This document shows, piece by piece, positions 23,894-35,020 of a stretch of 64,000 bases of DNA. This DNA comes from Lactarius indigo (Eukaryota > Basidiomycota > Agaricomycetes > Russulales > Russulaceae), in contig JAFKAC010000106.1 of the NCBI GenBank assembly GCA_025766275.1, forward strand, positions 1-64,000. Direction: 5' to 3'. The first letter of the stretch is position 1, and each line of letters starts with the position of its first letter. Position numbers and translations under genes: made by a program. The notes beneath the pieces are model-generated. The model made no database searches and was not told where the DNA came from. It saw nothing but the letters and a program-made list of their open reading frames with translations.

Positions 23894-24520
23894 ATGATGA
23901 TCTTTCGTCTCCCTGCTGTCCTCCTCTTCTTGGCCGTAGGGACCTCTGCGGCGCCAATAGCCGTTCCCCAGCAGGTAACGGTGGTGCAGCAAGGGAAGAG
24001 AGAGGTGTGGGCTCCACCGGTCATCAATCCGCACAAGGGGACGATCTGGCACATTGGTTCGACTGTCACAGTCGCTTGGTACGTATGACTTTTTTTGCAC
24101 GCAAAACGTCAGTGTGGCATGGAAAAGTTGACATTCTCGCTTTCACATGCAGGAACACGTCCACACGCCCCGCACAAGTCACGAACCCCACAGGGACCCT
24201 TTTGTTGGGGTACCTGCAATCCGACGGTGAGGGGGGCGAGAACCTCGATGTTGGTCAGTCCCGTCGCATGTTTTTTTTTTTTGTCGTCTCATGATTTTAC
24301 GTCATCGTGTTGGTTCGTTTTCAGACCATCCCCTTGCGCAAGGCTTCCCTCTGGACGCAGGGAAGGTCAAGTTCGTAGTCCCGCGCGTCAAGCCCAGGAA
24401 AAATTACATCGTTGCTCGTGAGTCTTTCTCCCTCGTCATGGGTCATGGTGATGTTCACTGGCTTTCGCAGTCATCGGTGACTCTGGAAATATCAGCCCAA
24501 AATTTACGATTGAAAAATGA
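23894..24520 (+). CDS. Small secreted Kre9/Knh1-like (Ser-Thr-rich GPI-anchor family) protein
   Basis: Four exons, 23894-24078, 24153-24253, 24325-24417 and 24471-24520, 142 residues. A signal peptide is clear (MMIFRLPAVLLFLAVGTSAAP). The mature domain has the family pattern NPHKGTIWHIGSTVTVAWN, then GTLLLGYLQSDG, and ends in VIGDSGNISPKFTI-like sequence after the last splice. This beta-sandwich domain occurs in fungal cell-wall and secreted proteins related to Kre9/Knh1. There is no Ser/Thr-rich stalk or GPI signal here, so the product is likely a free secreted protein. The last two introns are phase 1. The paralog at 42314-42831 shares the domain and the final splice position. Confidence 0.85.
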
Positions 24521-25143
24521 AATTATGCTACTCTATCATCTACTTTGCATATAACACCTCGGACACTGTACTGTTATTGAACATTGGACCGTATGATGTG
24601 GACATTGTATTATTAATGGACATTTGATGTATACAGCGAAGTATGCACCATAGTTGATTGACCCTTCAGTTACTCAGTCGTTCAGTGCATCCGACAAGTG
24701 AGCACCAAAACCCCGTTGTCTCACTCGATGTAGCGGTCAGCGCGCGAATGGGGTCTTCGCTGGGCGTGCTGTAAGCGATAACGACTGCGCTTCCTATGAT
24801 AGGGCTCTGAACAGGTGGTTTTGAATTTCAATAGCCACGGCATAGAGTAGGTCGGATCATACTAAGATTAAAGCGCGTTTCTGGGGTACTGTAGTGTTTT
24901 GGTCGTAATCATACGTTGTGTCGAAGCGTCGAACACACGCATCCTCGGAGCCGACTGAAGACCGCGCGCCACTCCCAGAATATCTCCTTTGGTCGCATTG
25001 ATGGCCTGATCATACTCTGTACTCGTCAAAAGCTAGAATTAAAAAGGAGACCGACCGGACCATGATTGCTCCATCCGGGTAGTGTTTTTACCGCTTTACA
25101 CGGGGGTCACGGGGTTGGTGCAAAACAAAAAGAAACCCTTTCA
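24521..25143. other. Intergenic, nothing recognised
   Basis: No gene seen between the secreted-protein gene and the tRNA. Confidence 0.55.
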
Positions 25144-25244
25144 GGTCTTGCCAGGGTTCGAACCTGGGTTTCGGGAAATTTGAGATTCCGGATTCGTCCA
25201 GGAGCAATCAAAATCCCGAGTGATAACCACTACACTACAAGACC
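25144..25244 (-). tRNA. tRNA-Gln(UUG) with intron
   Basis: On the minus strand the 7-bp acceptor stem is perfect (GGTCTTG with CAAGACC), the T arm is CCAGG-TTCGAAC-CCTGG, and the D arm is GTG-TAGTGGTTAT-CAC. The anticodon stem CGGGA/TCCCG encloses TTTTGA, giving anticodon TTG. About 30 extra bases between position 37 and the 3' stem are a typical nuclear tRNA intron. Mature length would be about 71 plus CCA. Confidence 0.9.
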
Positions 25245-25556
25245 ATATATAACGCGACGTGATTGCCCAGTCACATAAGTGCCTGGTTATCTCTACGGCA
25301 CTCTTGTCATGCGTGTCATGACTCGGAGGCGCCGAAGGCTTCCCTAATAGATATGCGCGACTTATCACGATCATGTGATAATGTTCGACTCGATGAGTAC
25401 ACAGGGGCAGACGCGATCACTTTCGGACTGTGTACGGTTGGTTCTGTTCTGACTGTCATGTCAACGCGACGAATACGCTGTGTCCAAGCAAGTCCCTTCT
25501 TCTGACCACACCCACACGCATACAGCCACGACCCTATCGTCCCCTTCAATTCACCA
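25245..25556. other. Short intergenic region
   Basis: Upstream of both the tRNA (minus) and the Rif1-like gene (plus). No other element assigned. Confidence 0.5.
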
Positions 25557-28500
25557 ATGACCATGCTTTCGACAATCGATAACCCATTGGAGCACCCCGA
25601 CTACTTTCTAGGACCCGTCGAAACCATCGCCTGCTCGCTCAGCGACCTTACTTCTGGCCAGCTTTCCCTTCATGATATCACCGAAGCATACCATACCCTG
25701 TCCATGAGAATTAGGCGTTCTTCTAGCACCCTTACCGTCCGGACAAAGACATTCCCAGCGCTCGAGCCTCTCAAGCAAAAGGCTGCTGACGTGGCGGCGG
25801 CCCTGCGAAGGGACATTTCCTGGGCCTTGCACGGTTCCGAACCGCGTCCATCTGAGGGTTCGTCTTCTAGCTTTGCTGATCCTACTGAGCAGGGTGTAAG
25901 TTCGGAACCGACGGGATACAACAAGAGTCGTGCAGCTGACCTGTCAACCCTGTGTCACTATGCTCTTTGCCTTTTGTCTGAGATATTCAGACTTCCCGTG
26001 CTTTCATCGGTCTTTTCAGGTACGTCTGGATTGTGGTATAATAGGAGGGAATCTACCTGACGCACCCCCCAGCACAACACCTCGGTTATCTTCTTGAGGA
26101 TGTCATTTCTATCGTCCGATGTCCTCGCCTTCCATCGTTCAATGCATCGAAGACTACCACCCTTGCGTCCTGGATCATTCGAACTCAAGAGCTTCCGAAA
26201 GCCATTCTACTTCCGCGAATAGAGGGCATAATTTTATACCTTAAGTTTATTCTTGAAGCCTCGGCGAGAGATACCAGTGTCAATGTAACCGTAGTGGATG
26301 TATTGAATGTGCGTCGACAACCTCTACAGCATATTACGACGCTGACTTTGCGTCCATAGTGTGTTACCAATCTTTTGGTCCGACATCAGCACGTCTCCAT
26401 AGCATGCCTGGCCGATCTCCTCCCTTCCATCTTTCCTTTCATCATGCACTCGTTCTCGGAATTTCGCCACCATGCTGCCATCGCCCTTGCATCTTTTTCC
26501 CAAACGCTTATCACCCATAGAACACTTGTCGGCGAGAAAATCATAGAGACTATATGCTACCATACCCATTCTTTCCTCACGCCTGAAACAACACGCCACC
26601 CCACGTCGTCCCGGAAGCTCCCTCCTCTCCTTGAATCAGCAGTCTCATCAAAGAGTTTAGGTAATGCTGGCGAGAATGCACCTTGGGCAATGACTCTCAT
26701 AGCAAGCTTTTCTGTCCTCCTGGGTCCATCACTTTTTTTGCATCGCGGGCCTCTAAAGCTCGTCATGAATATCGCACAGAAAGCCCTAAGACATCACCCG
26801 GGACGTGATCTCAACCCTCACGTTTGGCGTACCTTCATCTGGTCGATGACCCAGCTTTATCTGCAACAGGGCCCGACTGCGGGAGTAGATGACGATATTG
26901 TCCAGCGCTGCGTTCTTGTGCTTAAGCAAGCAATTCATGGTGGCCTTGGTACAGCTCTAGTCTGGTCGCTGCTGGGGATGACCAGCAAGGATTCCCAGAA
27001 CAATGGAACAAACACAACGAGATGGGTCATCCCCAGTACAGTCGAGATAGTGCGTGATATGCTGTCCAGCAAGTCGCAGGAGATTCGGGATGAGGCCTGT
27101 CAGTTACTCGTACGCCTCACATGCGAAGTTAGAACGTCCGAAGACGCGCTGCAGGAAGCCGAGTGGACAGCAGAGCCTTTACTGTCCCATTTCCTTTTTG
27201 ACGGTTCACTTCTTCGTGCTGATAAACATCAATTCGAGATAGTGAGATCGACACGCGTCTTCTCACCACGATGCCTATCCCCTGAAGAGATTTTGTCTCA
27301 CTGGGAACCACTGTCATCTTGCCTTGTTTCCGTCATCCAAAATTGTGACTCCGACTTGACGGTGCGCCTCTATACACGAATATTTGTTCCATTTCTCACG
27401 TATTGGCGCAGACTATCGTTCTTCCTGTGTGGCGATCCCTTCTAGCTGTCCGAGCTCCGCTGATCCAACCGGATGCCCAATCCCCAACCTCAGTTGTTTT
27501 GAGGCTACAGCTATCGTCCTTTCTTTCCCGATTCTTACCAGATTCCTCTACCCCTCTATCCGGAGATGCAGAGTCGGTTGCGATCCAACTACAATCGCTT
27601 GTTGTGTCAAGACACCTTTGGGCGGTCGTCCAGAGCACATTCCCGTGTCCTTGGCTGACTTCAGTGGCTTCCTCTCTCTTAGTGGCAACTCTGCAGCATA
27701 CATTCCATCTTGCCGATCAGGACATACTCAGAGATTGGAGTCTGCTATGCTCAGCTCTGATTGTAGTCGGGATACCGGATGTGTCTGAGTTGGTTCCACA
27801 CCAGGACGACGAACTTGGCGCCCTAGAGATTAGGAGGCAGCTTTGGCGCCTGGTCGCAACCCAGTGCGTGGAGCAAGGACCTGGTAAATTCCGGGATGTC
27901 ACCTCAGTCCTTGTTCTTCCCATCGGGTGAGACGTCTGTCCTCTCGTAATACGTTACTCTCATGCGCGCATCGTAGTTCGTGGAGCATGTTAGAAGACGA
28001 TCTTGGAATCTGGGAGCGATTGCTCGAGCAGGGCCTCTCATCCGAGAAGACGTCTGGCGGGTCTGTCGATTTCGTTGACGATATTGCTAGTAGATTCCCT
28101 ATTGTAGGCCCCAGGTATGTGACTGTACTGCTTCCGTTCTGATCAGCGTTGATGTGATGTAGCTTTCCTGTGAGCACCGCTTTGCGTATTGCTATTGCGA
28201 TCCTCAAGTATCTTGACCTCCGTGAGGGAGATTCTATCCCTGCTCAAACGCTCGCTTTCTTGAGAGCAACTCTTGTCGCCTCCTATCCTCCACAGTCAAG
28301 TACAAGCGATGCGGTTTCCGCGCTTATCAAAGCCATTCAGCATATGATAATGTCTATCCCTATTTCGTTGCTCAAACCAATCATTTTCGCTATTCAGACA
28401 GGGCTTGCTGTTTGGATAGAAGACCAGCGTTTCTCCCTGCCGGGCGAAGCGTATAACGATATTGTCCGTGATTTTATTTTCCTTTTATCTTTCTATTTCT

Positions 28501-29752
28501 TACTCAGTCTAATTCGCAGCTCATGCCTCTGTACGAATCACTCCTTCAGCGTTTGCAACAACTCCCACTGTCTATGAGTTCTCTAAACGCCCTTTCCCCG
28601 CTCCTCACCTCTGCGTTCTCGCATATTCCACCACCGGCACGGGGACCAGCCGCGTTTCGGCGCTTCTTCTGCGCTGTGCACACGGGCTCCTGTTTTTCAC
28701 CGCCGGTTGTCACGTACGGCGATGATTTACGCGTGTGCATCGATGCTTGTATGCGCGGCTATGGTGGAGAGTGGCCATCTGGCATGGTTCCACTTAGCTC
28801 GCAAACCCAGACGCAGCTACAGTTGCAGTCTCAGACGATGCTGCTGGTCGATCTGCTCGCGGAATCTGGCGTCACCAAGGATGTTGGACGTCCAGGTCTA
28901 CACATGCGATCGATAGAGGTAAATGATTTGTACTTAGACTCCTGGACCAGTATTGAAACAGATCTCGCGCTTATCAACTCGTATGTAGCACGAAGTTGTA
29001 CCGGACTCCCAGTGCCCAGCATCAAACGAGGTGACGCCTGTCTCTCAACGAGCAAGAGTACATTCCGCCCAAGGACCTCTGCAACATGTCGACTTGTCCG
29101 CTGGATTAGGATCCCCGGACTGTCGCGTGTCTTCCGAATCACGTGGCAAGCGCCTTTTGAAGAGACGTCACGTATCCCAAGACACGCCAACTTCCAAGCG
29201 CCATCGCGTGGGACCGACTAACAATAGACCGTACAAGCTGCCAGTGCCTCTCGTGCGTGCCACTCGACGCGACCACCAGGTCCCTCACTCCCCTTTAACA
29301 CCGAGAACCATCCCACGCGCACGATTAGTCATGGACTGCGTCGAAGTGGTTCCTCTTGACAAAGTTCTGCGTAGAAGTGAGAGGCAGGCAAAAAAGGAAA
29401 ATGGGCGGGGGCCGGAATCCGGTGGTGCGGACGAGCAGAGAGGTCGAGAAATCATCATGGGTGCACCCAAGACGCCGTTCGTGCGCAGGACGGTTCGGGA
29501 GCGGCTGGAGAGAGACGAGATTGGTGAGTCGCTTCGTCCGCCATGGAGCAGATATCTGATCGCACATCCATCCAAAAGTTCCCGAAACACCAGACGAAGT
29601 ACTGCGACCGATTCGAACGTCGCAGTTGCGGGTTACGCATAAAGTAACAGGCAAGCGAAATCTCACTCTCCTTTTAGCTTTCTGACTGGGTGGATGCTGC
29701 AGACCCGGACCAGAGTCCTACGGTACGACTCACCAGGACACGTGCCCGCTAG
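25557..29752 (+). CDS. Rif1-like telomere/replication-timing protein
   Basis: Ten exons give 1239 residues: 25557-26019, 26073-26308, 26360-27361, 27412-27926, 27977-28114, 28163-28463, 28520-29030, 29110-29523, 29579-29643 and 29678-29752. The first 550 residues are a helical-repeat region resembling the Rif1 N-terminal domain: KTTTLASWIIRTQELP, ILLPRIEGIILYLK, SFSEFRHHAAIALASF, RGPLKLVMNIAQKAL, then NPHVWRTFIWSM. In yeasts and animals Rif1 binds telomeres or double-strand breaks and, by recruiting PP1, delays replication origins. The C-terminal 200 residues are basic and low-complexity (GKRLLKRRHVSQ, LRRSERQAKK). I saw no certain PP1-docking motif. The last intron would be only 34 bp and exon 7 may start at 28508 instead, so the 3' end is the weakest part of the model. 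Assignment is from remembered family features only. Confidence 0.68.
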
Positions 29753-30389
29753 CGTGTATTAACGATATCGACGCGGCTGGCGACAATATTACGCGAAGTA
29801 CAAGACGCGATTGCGCACGGGGGGCTGTCGCAGATACGTTGAGGAGCTGACATGGTTCTGTGCGAATGCCTGGCCCGGCGGCTACTGGTTCTGACCAGAA
29901 GCACGACGAGAATTGACGGCGGAACCAATCTATGTTTTACTTTGATGGTGCGATTGGTAGTCTTAGTCATAGCTATCAACGGAGAGGAGTGCACGAGATT
30001 GTACACCATGATGCTGCCAGTGGGAGGGGCAATCGCTCCGGAGCGCGGACCGTAACAATCTCACGTGACGGGCGACCAGCAAAAACCAAAACATAGCTAA
30101 CGAAATACGCTCACTGGCCGGCGCCAGAACCACTTCATCGGAAAGCTTCCCAGTGGTCACTTGTCGGGGACAAGAACACGGCGTGTGCACCTAATTTTGA
30201 TTAAGGTAGACTACTGTAGTAACCGCCACGACAGTACAAAGGAGGCCTTGGTTAGTTCAGACACGAAGTGAGTCAACTCTGCGTCATTTCCTCACCCAAA
30301 AGAAAAACAGGACAAACAAGAAAAGAAAAAAAGACGACGAAACAGACAAGCAGACAATTTATTAAACAGGACTGCCATGCATCTACAGA
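29753..30389. other. Intergenic
   Basis: No gene recognised. It contains one copy of the 17-base repeat described at 30234-30250 and an A-rich stretch (30297-30345) that probably belongs to the F-box gene's 3' end. Confidence 0.55.
30234..30250. repeat. 17-bp direct repeat, left copy
   Basis: GTACAAAGGAGGCCTTG, identical at 34255-34271; both are followed (here at once, there after 12 extra bases) by GTTAGTTCAGA. The two copies bracket the tandem F-box genes. Confidence 0.75.
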
Positions 30390-32219
30390 TCAAAAGGTGT
30401 TCGGGGGCGTGAGAGGAGGTTCGAAGATATCTGTGACGCGCGGATCATTTTTCCTGGTGCCGAGATCATCAGAGTGGGATGATTGCAAAGGAGGATTCGA
30501 CTCGGAGATGAGTGCCTTGGTGTGTGCAACTTCAGGGTGTTCGCTTTCGAGGTGTTTTCGGAATAGATAATTGCGTGCCTGCGACCACTTGAAAACGCCG
30601 CAGTGGGGGCACACGTTTCGGGGCATGTGCTTGTCGCCGTTGTGTTTGTTGAGGCCATTCCGGCTTGTGAAATTGACATTACAGACAGTGCAGGTGTATT
30701 GTTGTGGTGTATTTTGTTTTCCCTTGTTCGTATTGACTCGGAGGCCTGGGATGGTCAAGGATGGTAGAACCTCTACTGGATGGCCGGAGAGCCGTCGCGA
30801 GGAGGTGAATGACTCTACAGCTTCCCACAATAGCCCGTGCGTCCGCCCAAGCTCAGGTACATGAAGACTGCGCAGGGCAGGGAGCACCGTTGAGTGCTCC
30901 CCGTCGGCTAGACCCAAAGCACTCAAGATGCCCGCCACATGTACGCCTAGACGAAAGACTTTCGCCCCGCCGAATGCGCGGATAACCCCCACCCAATGTT
31001 CTCCGTCCGTTTCATCTTGCAGAGTTGAGGGTTGGGTCGTATAGATACCGAGATCTTCTACACGAGATAGGAATGGGGAAAAGTGGTCACAAATTTGAGC
31101 GATGGAGGACAACTGCCAGTCTAGCTGCCCACAGGATACTCGTAATTCAACCCGTTTGGAAGCGTTTGGGTGGGCGAATGAGATGGAAATAGCACGCTCA
31201 GAGGTTATAACGTCTACTCGACGATGCGAATTCAGCGTTTCTATCCGGTCAATGAATTGGCCAAGTTGGGAAGCGTCCATCGTGGGTTGGCTAAAGAACG
31301 TAATATCGATCTCCTCGAGATGAGGTGCATCGATCCTGGCCACGAGACTGTCCAAATACTTGCTCGTTCCTCGATATTTGAGACACGTGAGAGCAGAGAG
31401 AACAACGCGTTCCCCTGACAGTGGAGGCAAAGCGAGGAAGTTTCGGCGGGGAATGGAGGAAAGGAAATGGAGTGAAAGTGATCGAAGATGGGTCATCTCG
31501 AGTAAGGCATTCGCGAGCGATTCTGGGGAAAAATACCCAACACGAGGGATTTCGTGGAGCTGAAGATCCACGAGACCCGTAGAAGGAGAAATGAGCTGCG
31601 GAAGTGCGGGGATGGCGATCCTGGTCAAGTGCAGAGTACGGAGGCGTAGGCCCCACCGAAAAGCGACGGGGAGGGTTAGCTGCAAGTTATCTCGTGACTG
31701 CAGAACGAGTTCTTCAAGTTCTGAAAATGGGTTAGAGATTGTGGAAAGACTCTCCAGGAGCGACTTTGTGACGGTGAGGCTGATAGAATCAACACGATTA
31801 GATTGCTTCAGTGCGGCCATGATATTCTCCTCATCCTCAGGAGCCGGCGGAGAATTAAGCACGGAAGAGCCTATGTAGTTGACGACGAGAGGAAAGGGTG
31901 GCCAGTATTTTAGAGTCTCCACGACAGGCGTCCCGTACGTACAGTAGAGCCGAAGGCGTAGACCCAGAGGCGATCTCAGGACAACTTGTCGCCATCTCTG
32001 GCACACGTGCGTGAGCGTTGGCCAAAATTGCGGAGAGACATATAGGTGATAACGAAATATGTTCAAAAGGTCGTCGTCGGAGAGCATCTCAATCGTGACC
32101 CGCTGAGAAAAAGGTCCTGTTACCGTTCCAAGCACATCAGTGCGTGATAACAACCAGCATTGGACAAAAGTTGTACCTATTCCACGAAGTCCATTGATCC
32201 ATGGTCGTTCATATTCCAC
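30390..32219 (-). CDS. F-box/LRR-like protein with C-terminal C2H2 zinc fingers
   Basis: A long open frame on the minus strand. The F-box-like start (VTIEMLSDDDLLNIFRYHL, about 32040-32100) is followed by VCQRWRQVV and an extended region of irregular leucine-rich repeats, as in Agaricomycete F-box proteins that choose substrates for SCF ubiquitin ligases. Unlike its neighbour at 32548-34012, it ends with two C2H2 motifs (about 30531-30698): C-x2-C-x12-H-x4-H and C-x2-C-x15-H-x4-H. The frame is open upstream to a GTG at 32219 without an ATG before the Met at 32087, and CTCAG just before 32102 looks like a splice acceptor, so a short upstream exon is expected but could not be fixed. Joining an F-box to DNA- or protein-binding fingers is unusual. 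Confidence 0.8.
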   Translation of the reverse strand: MEYERPWINGLRGIGTTFVQCWLLSRTDVLGTVTGPFSQRVTIEMLSDDDLLNIFRYHLYVSPQFWPTLTHVCQRWRQVVLRSPLGLRLRLYCTYGTPVVETLKYWPPFPLVVNYIGSSVLNSPPAPEDEENIMAALKQSNRVDSISLTVTKSLLESLSTISNPFSELEELVLQSRDNLQLTLPVAFRWGLRLRTLHLTRIAIPALPQLISPSTGLVDLQLHEIPRVGYFSPESLANALLEMTHLRSLSLHFLSSIPRRNFLALPPLSGERVVLSALTCLKYRGTSKYLDSLVARIDAPHLEEIDITFFSQPTMDASQLGQFIDRIETLNSHRRVDVITSERAISISFAHPNASKRVELRVSCGQLDWQLSSIAQICDHFSPFLSRVEDLGIYTTQPSTLQDETDGEHWVGVIRAFGGAKVFRLGVHVAGILSALGLADGEHSTVLPALRSLHVPELGRTHGLLWEAVESFTSSRRLSGHPVEVLPSLTIPGLRVNTNKGKQNTPQQYTCTVCNVNFTSRNGLNKHNGDKHMPRNVCPHCGVFKWSQARNYLFRKHLESEHPEVAHTKALISESNPPLQSSHSDDLGTRKNDPRVTDIFEPPLTPPNTF

Positions 32220-32260
32220 CCCTACGGCATGGCCTGAAAGTTGGCGTGAGTATATGAATG

Positions 32261-32430
32261 TGTTAGAGGCGCGGGAAAGCGCGACTCAGTCTTCGGGAGA
32301 AAAGACTAGTGATTATTGTAACTACCTGTTAGAGGCGCGGGAAAGCGCGACTAAGTTACGAGTCAGTAAGGTAGCATACGGAAAGTGAAATGAAGTACTG
32401 ACCTCAGTCTTCGGGAGAAAAGACTGAGGT
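32261..32430. repeat. Paired hairpin-forming direct repeats between F-box genes
   Basis: A 26-base sequence holding the stem-loop GCGCGGGAAAGCGC is present twice, at 32261-32286 and 32327-32352. A 23-base sequence (CTCAGTCTTCGGGAGAAAAG plus ACT) is also present twice, at 32285-32307 and 32403-32425. The last copy is extended to a perfect 11-bp stem with an 8-base loop (32401-32430). The block lies between the stop of one F-box gene and the start of the next. Confidence 0.85.
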
Positions 32431-32547
32431 GTCGCTACTGTAGCTACGAAGTATATATGTTCAATTCAATAGGCGGAAATTTTCTACGCTAAGTCTATAG
32501 GGGTATAGTAGAGCAGCTGTACTCGACTTGGTCGTTTCCGACTTCAG

Positions 32548-34012
32548 CTAGCTCGGAGTTTCCCGACGCTTACTCATCGTGTGCGGCGGCGCTCGTATGC
32601 AGAGTTTATGTAGGATTGGTAGCACAGTTTCACGCCGCCTGGCCCGCATTTCGGAGTGTTGCGAAGCAAGCACGATGCTTGTCAAGTAGTCATCAGCCAC
32701 ATAAATCCACTTTGTACCCGTGAAAGGGTATATAAGCTTCAGCCATTCTTCACGGTCGCTGTCGTCCTGCACACTTGACGGTTGCGTTGCGTTGATGTGT
32801 AGATGTTCTACCCCAAGAAGGGAAGGAGATAAATTATTACAGATTTGGGCCATATATGACAACTGCCGGGCTTGCAGCCTAAAGCGCGTAGGGGCCTCTG
32901 GTTGGGTAAATGAGATGGAGACATGCTCAGAGGATAGAATGTCTGCTCGACGATGCGACATCTGCATTCCTATGCGGTTGATGGATTCGCAGAGTCTTGA
33001 GATGTAGAAGGGGCGTCCATAGAGCGTGATATCGACGTCCCCGAGAAGAGGTGGATCGATTCTCGTTACAAATCTGTCGAAGGACCTGCAGGTCCCTACA
33101 AATTTGAGGTGGGTTAGAGCAGGGAGAACAATACGTTCCAGAGACATTGAGGGTATGCCGCCGTCATGGTATTGGCGGGGGTCGGAGGAATGGACATCGA
33201 GTGAAAGTGATTGAAGTTGGGTCATCCCGGACAAGGCATTCGCAAATGCCTCCGGTGAGAGACCCCCAATCCCAGTAAGGCTGCGAAGCCGAATGTCGAC
33301 AAGGTCCTTGGAGGAAGCAAGTTGCTGCAGAGGTACGAAAAAGTTTATCCCAGTGGAGTGAAGTCTACGAAGGCGTGGGCCCCATCGGAAAGTGCTGGGA
33401 AGTGCCAGCTGCCTGTGATCTTGGTATAGAAGAACGAGGTCCTCTAGATTCGAGAACGACCCTTCGATTGAAGATAATTTTGCCAAGAGCGACACTGTAG
33501 CAGTGAGACGGATGGAGCTAACACGATCAGACTGCTTCAGTGCGGCGACGACGTTGTCCTCGTCCTTGGGAGCAGGGGGGTCGAGCGTCGGAGATCCCCC
33601 GTACTCCACGACGATCGGCAGAGCTGGCCAGCAATCTAGAGTCGTCAACACAGGTGTTCCGTGCGTACAGAACAGCCGAAGACGTAGGGCCCGTTGAAAC
33701 GCAAATATAATACGTCGCCACTTGCGACATATATGCACAAGCATAGGCCACAATCGTGGAAAGGCATCCAGATAATAACGAAATATGTTCAGAAGCACTT
33801 CATCAGAGAGCTTCTCGATCGTGACTTGTCGAGAAAAGAGAACGAGTTAGCAAGTGGCGTAGGCACTTAGTGGAAGACGTACCTCTTTCATAGCATCCGC
33901 TTGGTGTGGTAGAGTGTTTGAATGGCGATATGCGTCTATTTGGGAAATCCGCAATATTCGGTGTCACTTCTTGTCGTAGAGCATTGGTAGATCCGCACTT
34001 TAGAGTGTGCAT
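32548..34012 (-). CDS. F-box/LRR-like protein
   Basis: Two exons on the minus strand, 34012-33883 and 33824-32548, 58-bp intron with GTACGT donor and CAAG acceptor, 468 residues. The F-box-like motif spans the splice (VTIEKLSDEVLLNIFRYYL) and is followed by ICRKWRRII and many leucine-rich segments with conserved spacing to the paralog at 30390-32219 (CTHGTPV, LVDIRLRSL, SLSLDVHSSDPR, RRADILSSEH). It stops before the zinc-finger region of that paralog. Likely a substrate receptor of an SCF-type E3 ligase; the substrate is unknown. The start is the first Met of exon 1 and the N-terminal 43 residues have no match in the window. Confidence 0.82.
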
Positions 34013-35020
34013 GAGGGGGAAGACGAAGTAACTATCACCGGCGTATGCTCATGTCAAAAATTCCTGGACTTATAGCCCTCATACCATTCAGTCGGCTGAC
34101 CTAGGCCAGTGACTGGCGAATGACGGGCTTGGGTATGTAGCAGCTGATGCGTCTGGCAGTGCCGGATTGCTGTGCCGACAAAATTGTTGTGTGCGTTGCC
34201 ATGTATACTACTAGTTGTGCTGTTAGGTGGACCCCTTGTATTATCACCAATGTGGTACAAAGGAGGCCTTGAAGGAGGTCGTCGTTAGTTCAGATAATAA
34301 GCGCAGCTAGCCGACTCCAATGTGAATTTAGAGTCCCAGCGGGAAGTTGCGATCACATGCCAGTGTGGTGGACGTGTCGAACCACCATATGGATATGACT
34401 ATTCCAGCGCTTTGCTGCTCTAAGTTAACCGGGACAAACACCCCGAACGGGCCCGGGCCCTGGTGGTCGTCGGGCGTCTCGGGCATCCGGATCTCGTGCA
34501 CTGTGACCACCACAGTGAAATATTCGACCGCATGTGTTCATTTGTTGATTAACGTCCCGTGCGAGGCCCAAAAATATGATATTAGCCGATCCAGCATGAG
34601 TTTACCGTCGTCTACGGACCTAACAATCTACTGTATAGGCGATCGAGAATGAAGTGCATATCATGTTATCGAGTTGAGCGTACCGGTGTGGGGCTCCGCG
34701 AACCAAACCTCGTTTCCGAGTGGCGATTACAGAAATAATCATGCGAGCCGTTCTGTTGGAGGTTGTACTGTGGCCCAAGAGTCTCAAAGAGAAGAGGATT
34801 GAGATTGAACCTTTCCCTACAGTGTTAGTCGACGCCAGGTAGTTACATGTTACAAAATACAGGCTCGTGATGAGTCCAAAAAATAACAGAATACGCTGGG
34901 TGATATTATAAACAGTATCGACATTCGTTAACATAAACATAAGTATTAGCATTAGTATTAGAGTAACAAAACTGGCAAGAATAATAGTAGCCAAGTCATA
35001 ATCATCAATAGTGACGCCAT
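34013..35020. other. Intergenic between F-box and DUF2235 genes
   Basis: Upstream of the F-box gene and 3' flank of the DUF2235 gene. A 134-codon hydrophobic open frame at 34620-35024 overlaps the stop of the DUF2235 gene; the matching 3' flank of the second DUF2235 copy is not open, so I treat it as untranslated. Confidence 0.5.
34255..34271. repeat. 17-bp direct repeat, right copy
   Basis: Same 17 bases as at 30234-30250, then 12 extra bases and GTTAGTTCAGA. Confidence 0.75.

Noticed and set aside
32261..32352. Hammerhead-type ribozyme
   Set aside because: The GAAA is present but no CTGATGA core was found near it.
32261..32430. CRISPR-like array
   Set aside because: Only two copies of each module, overlapping hairpins, and a eukaryotic context.
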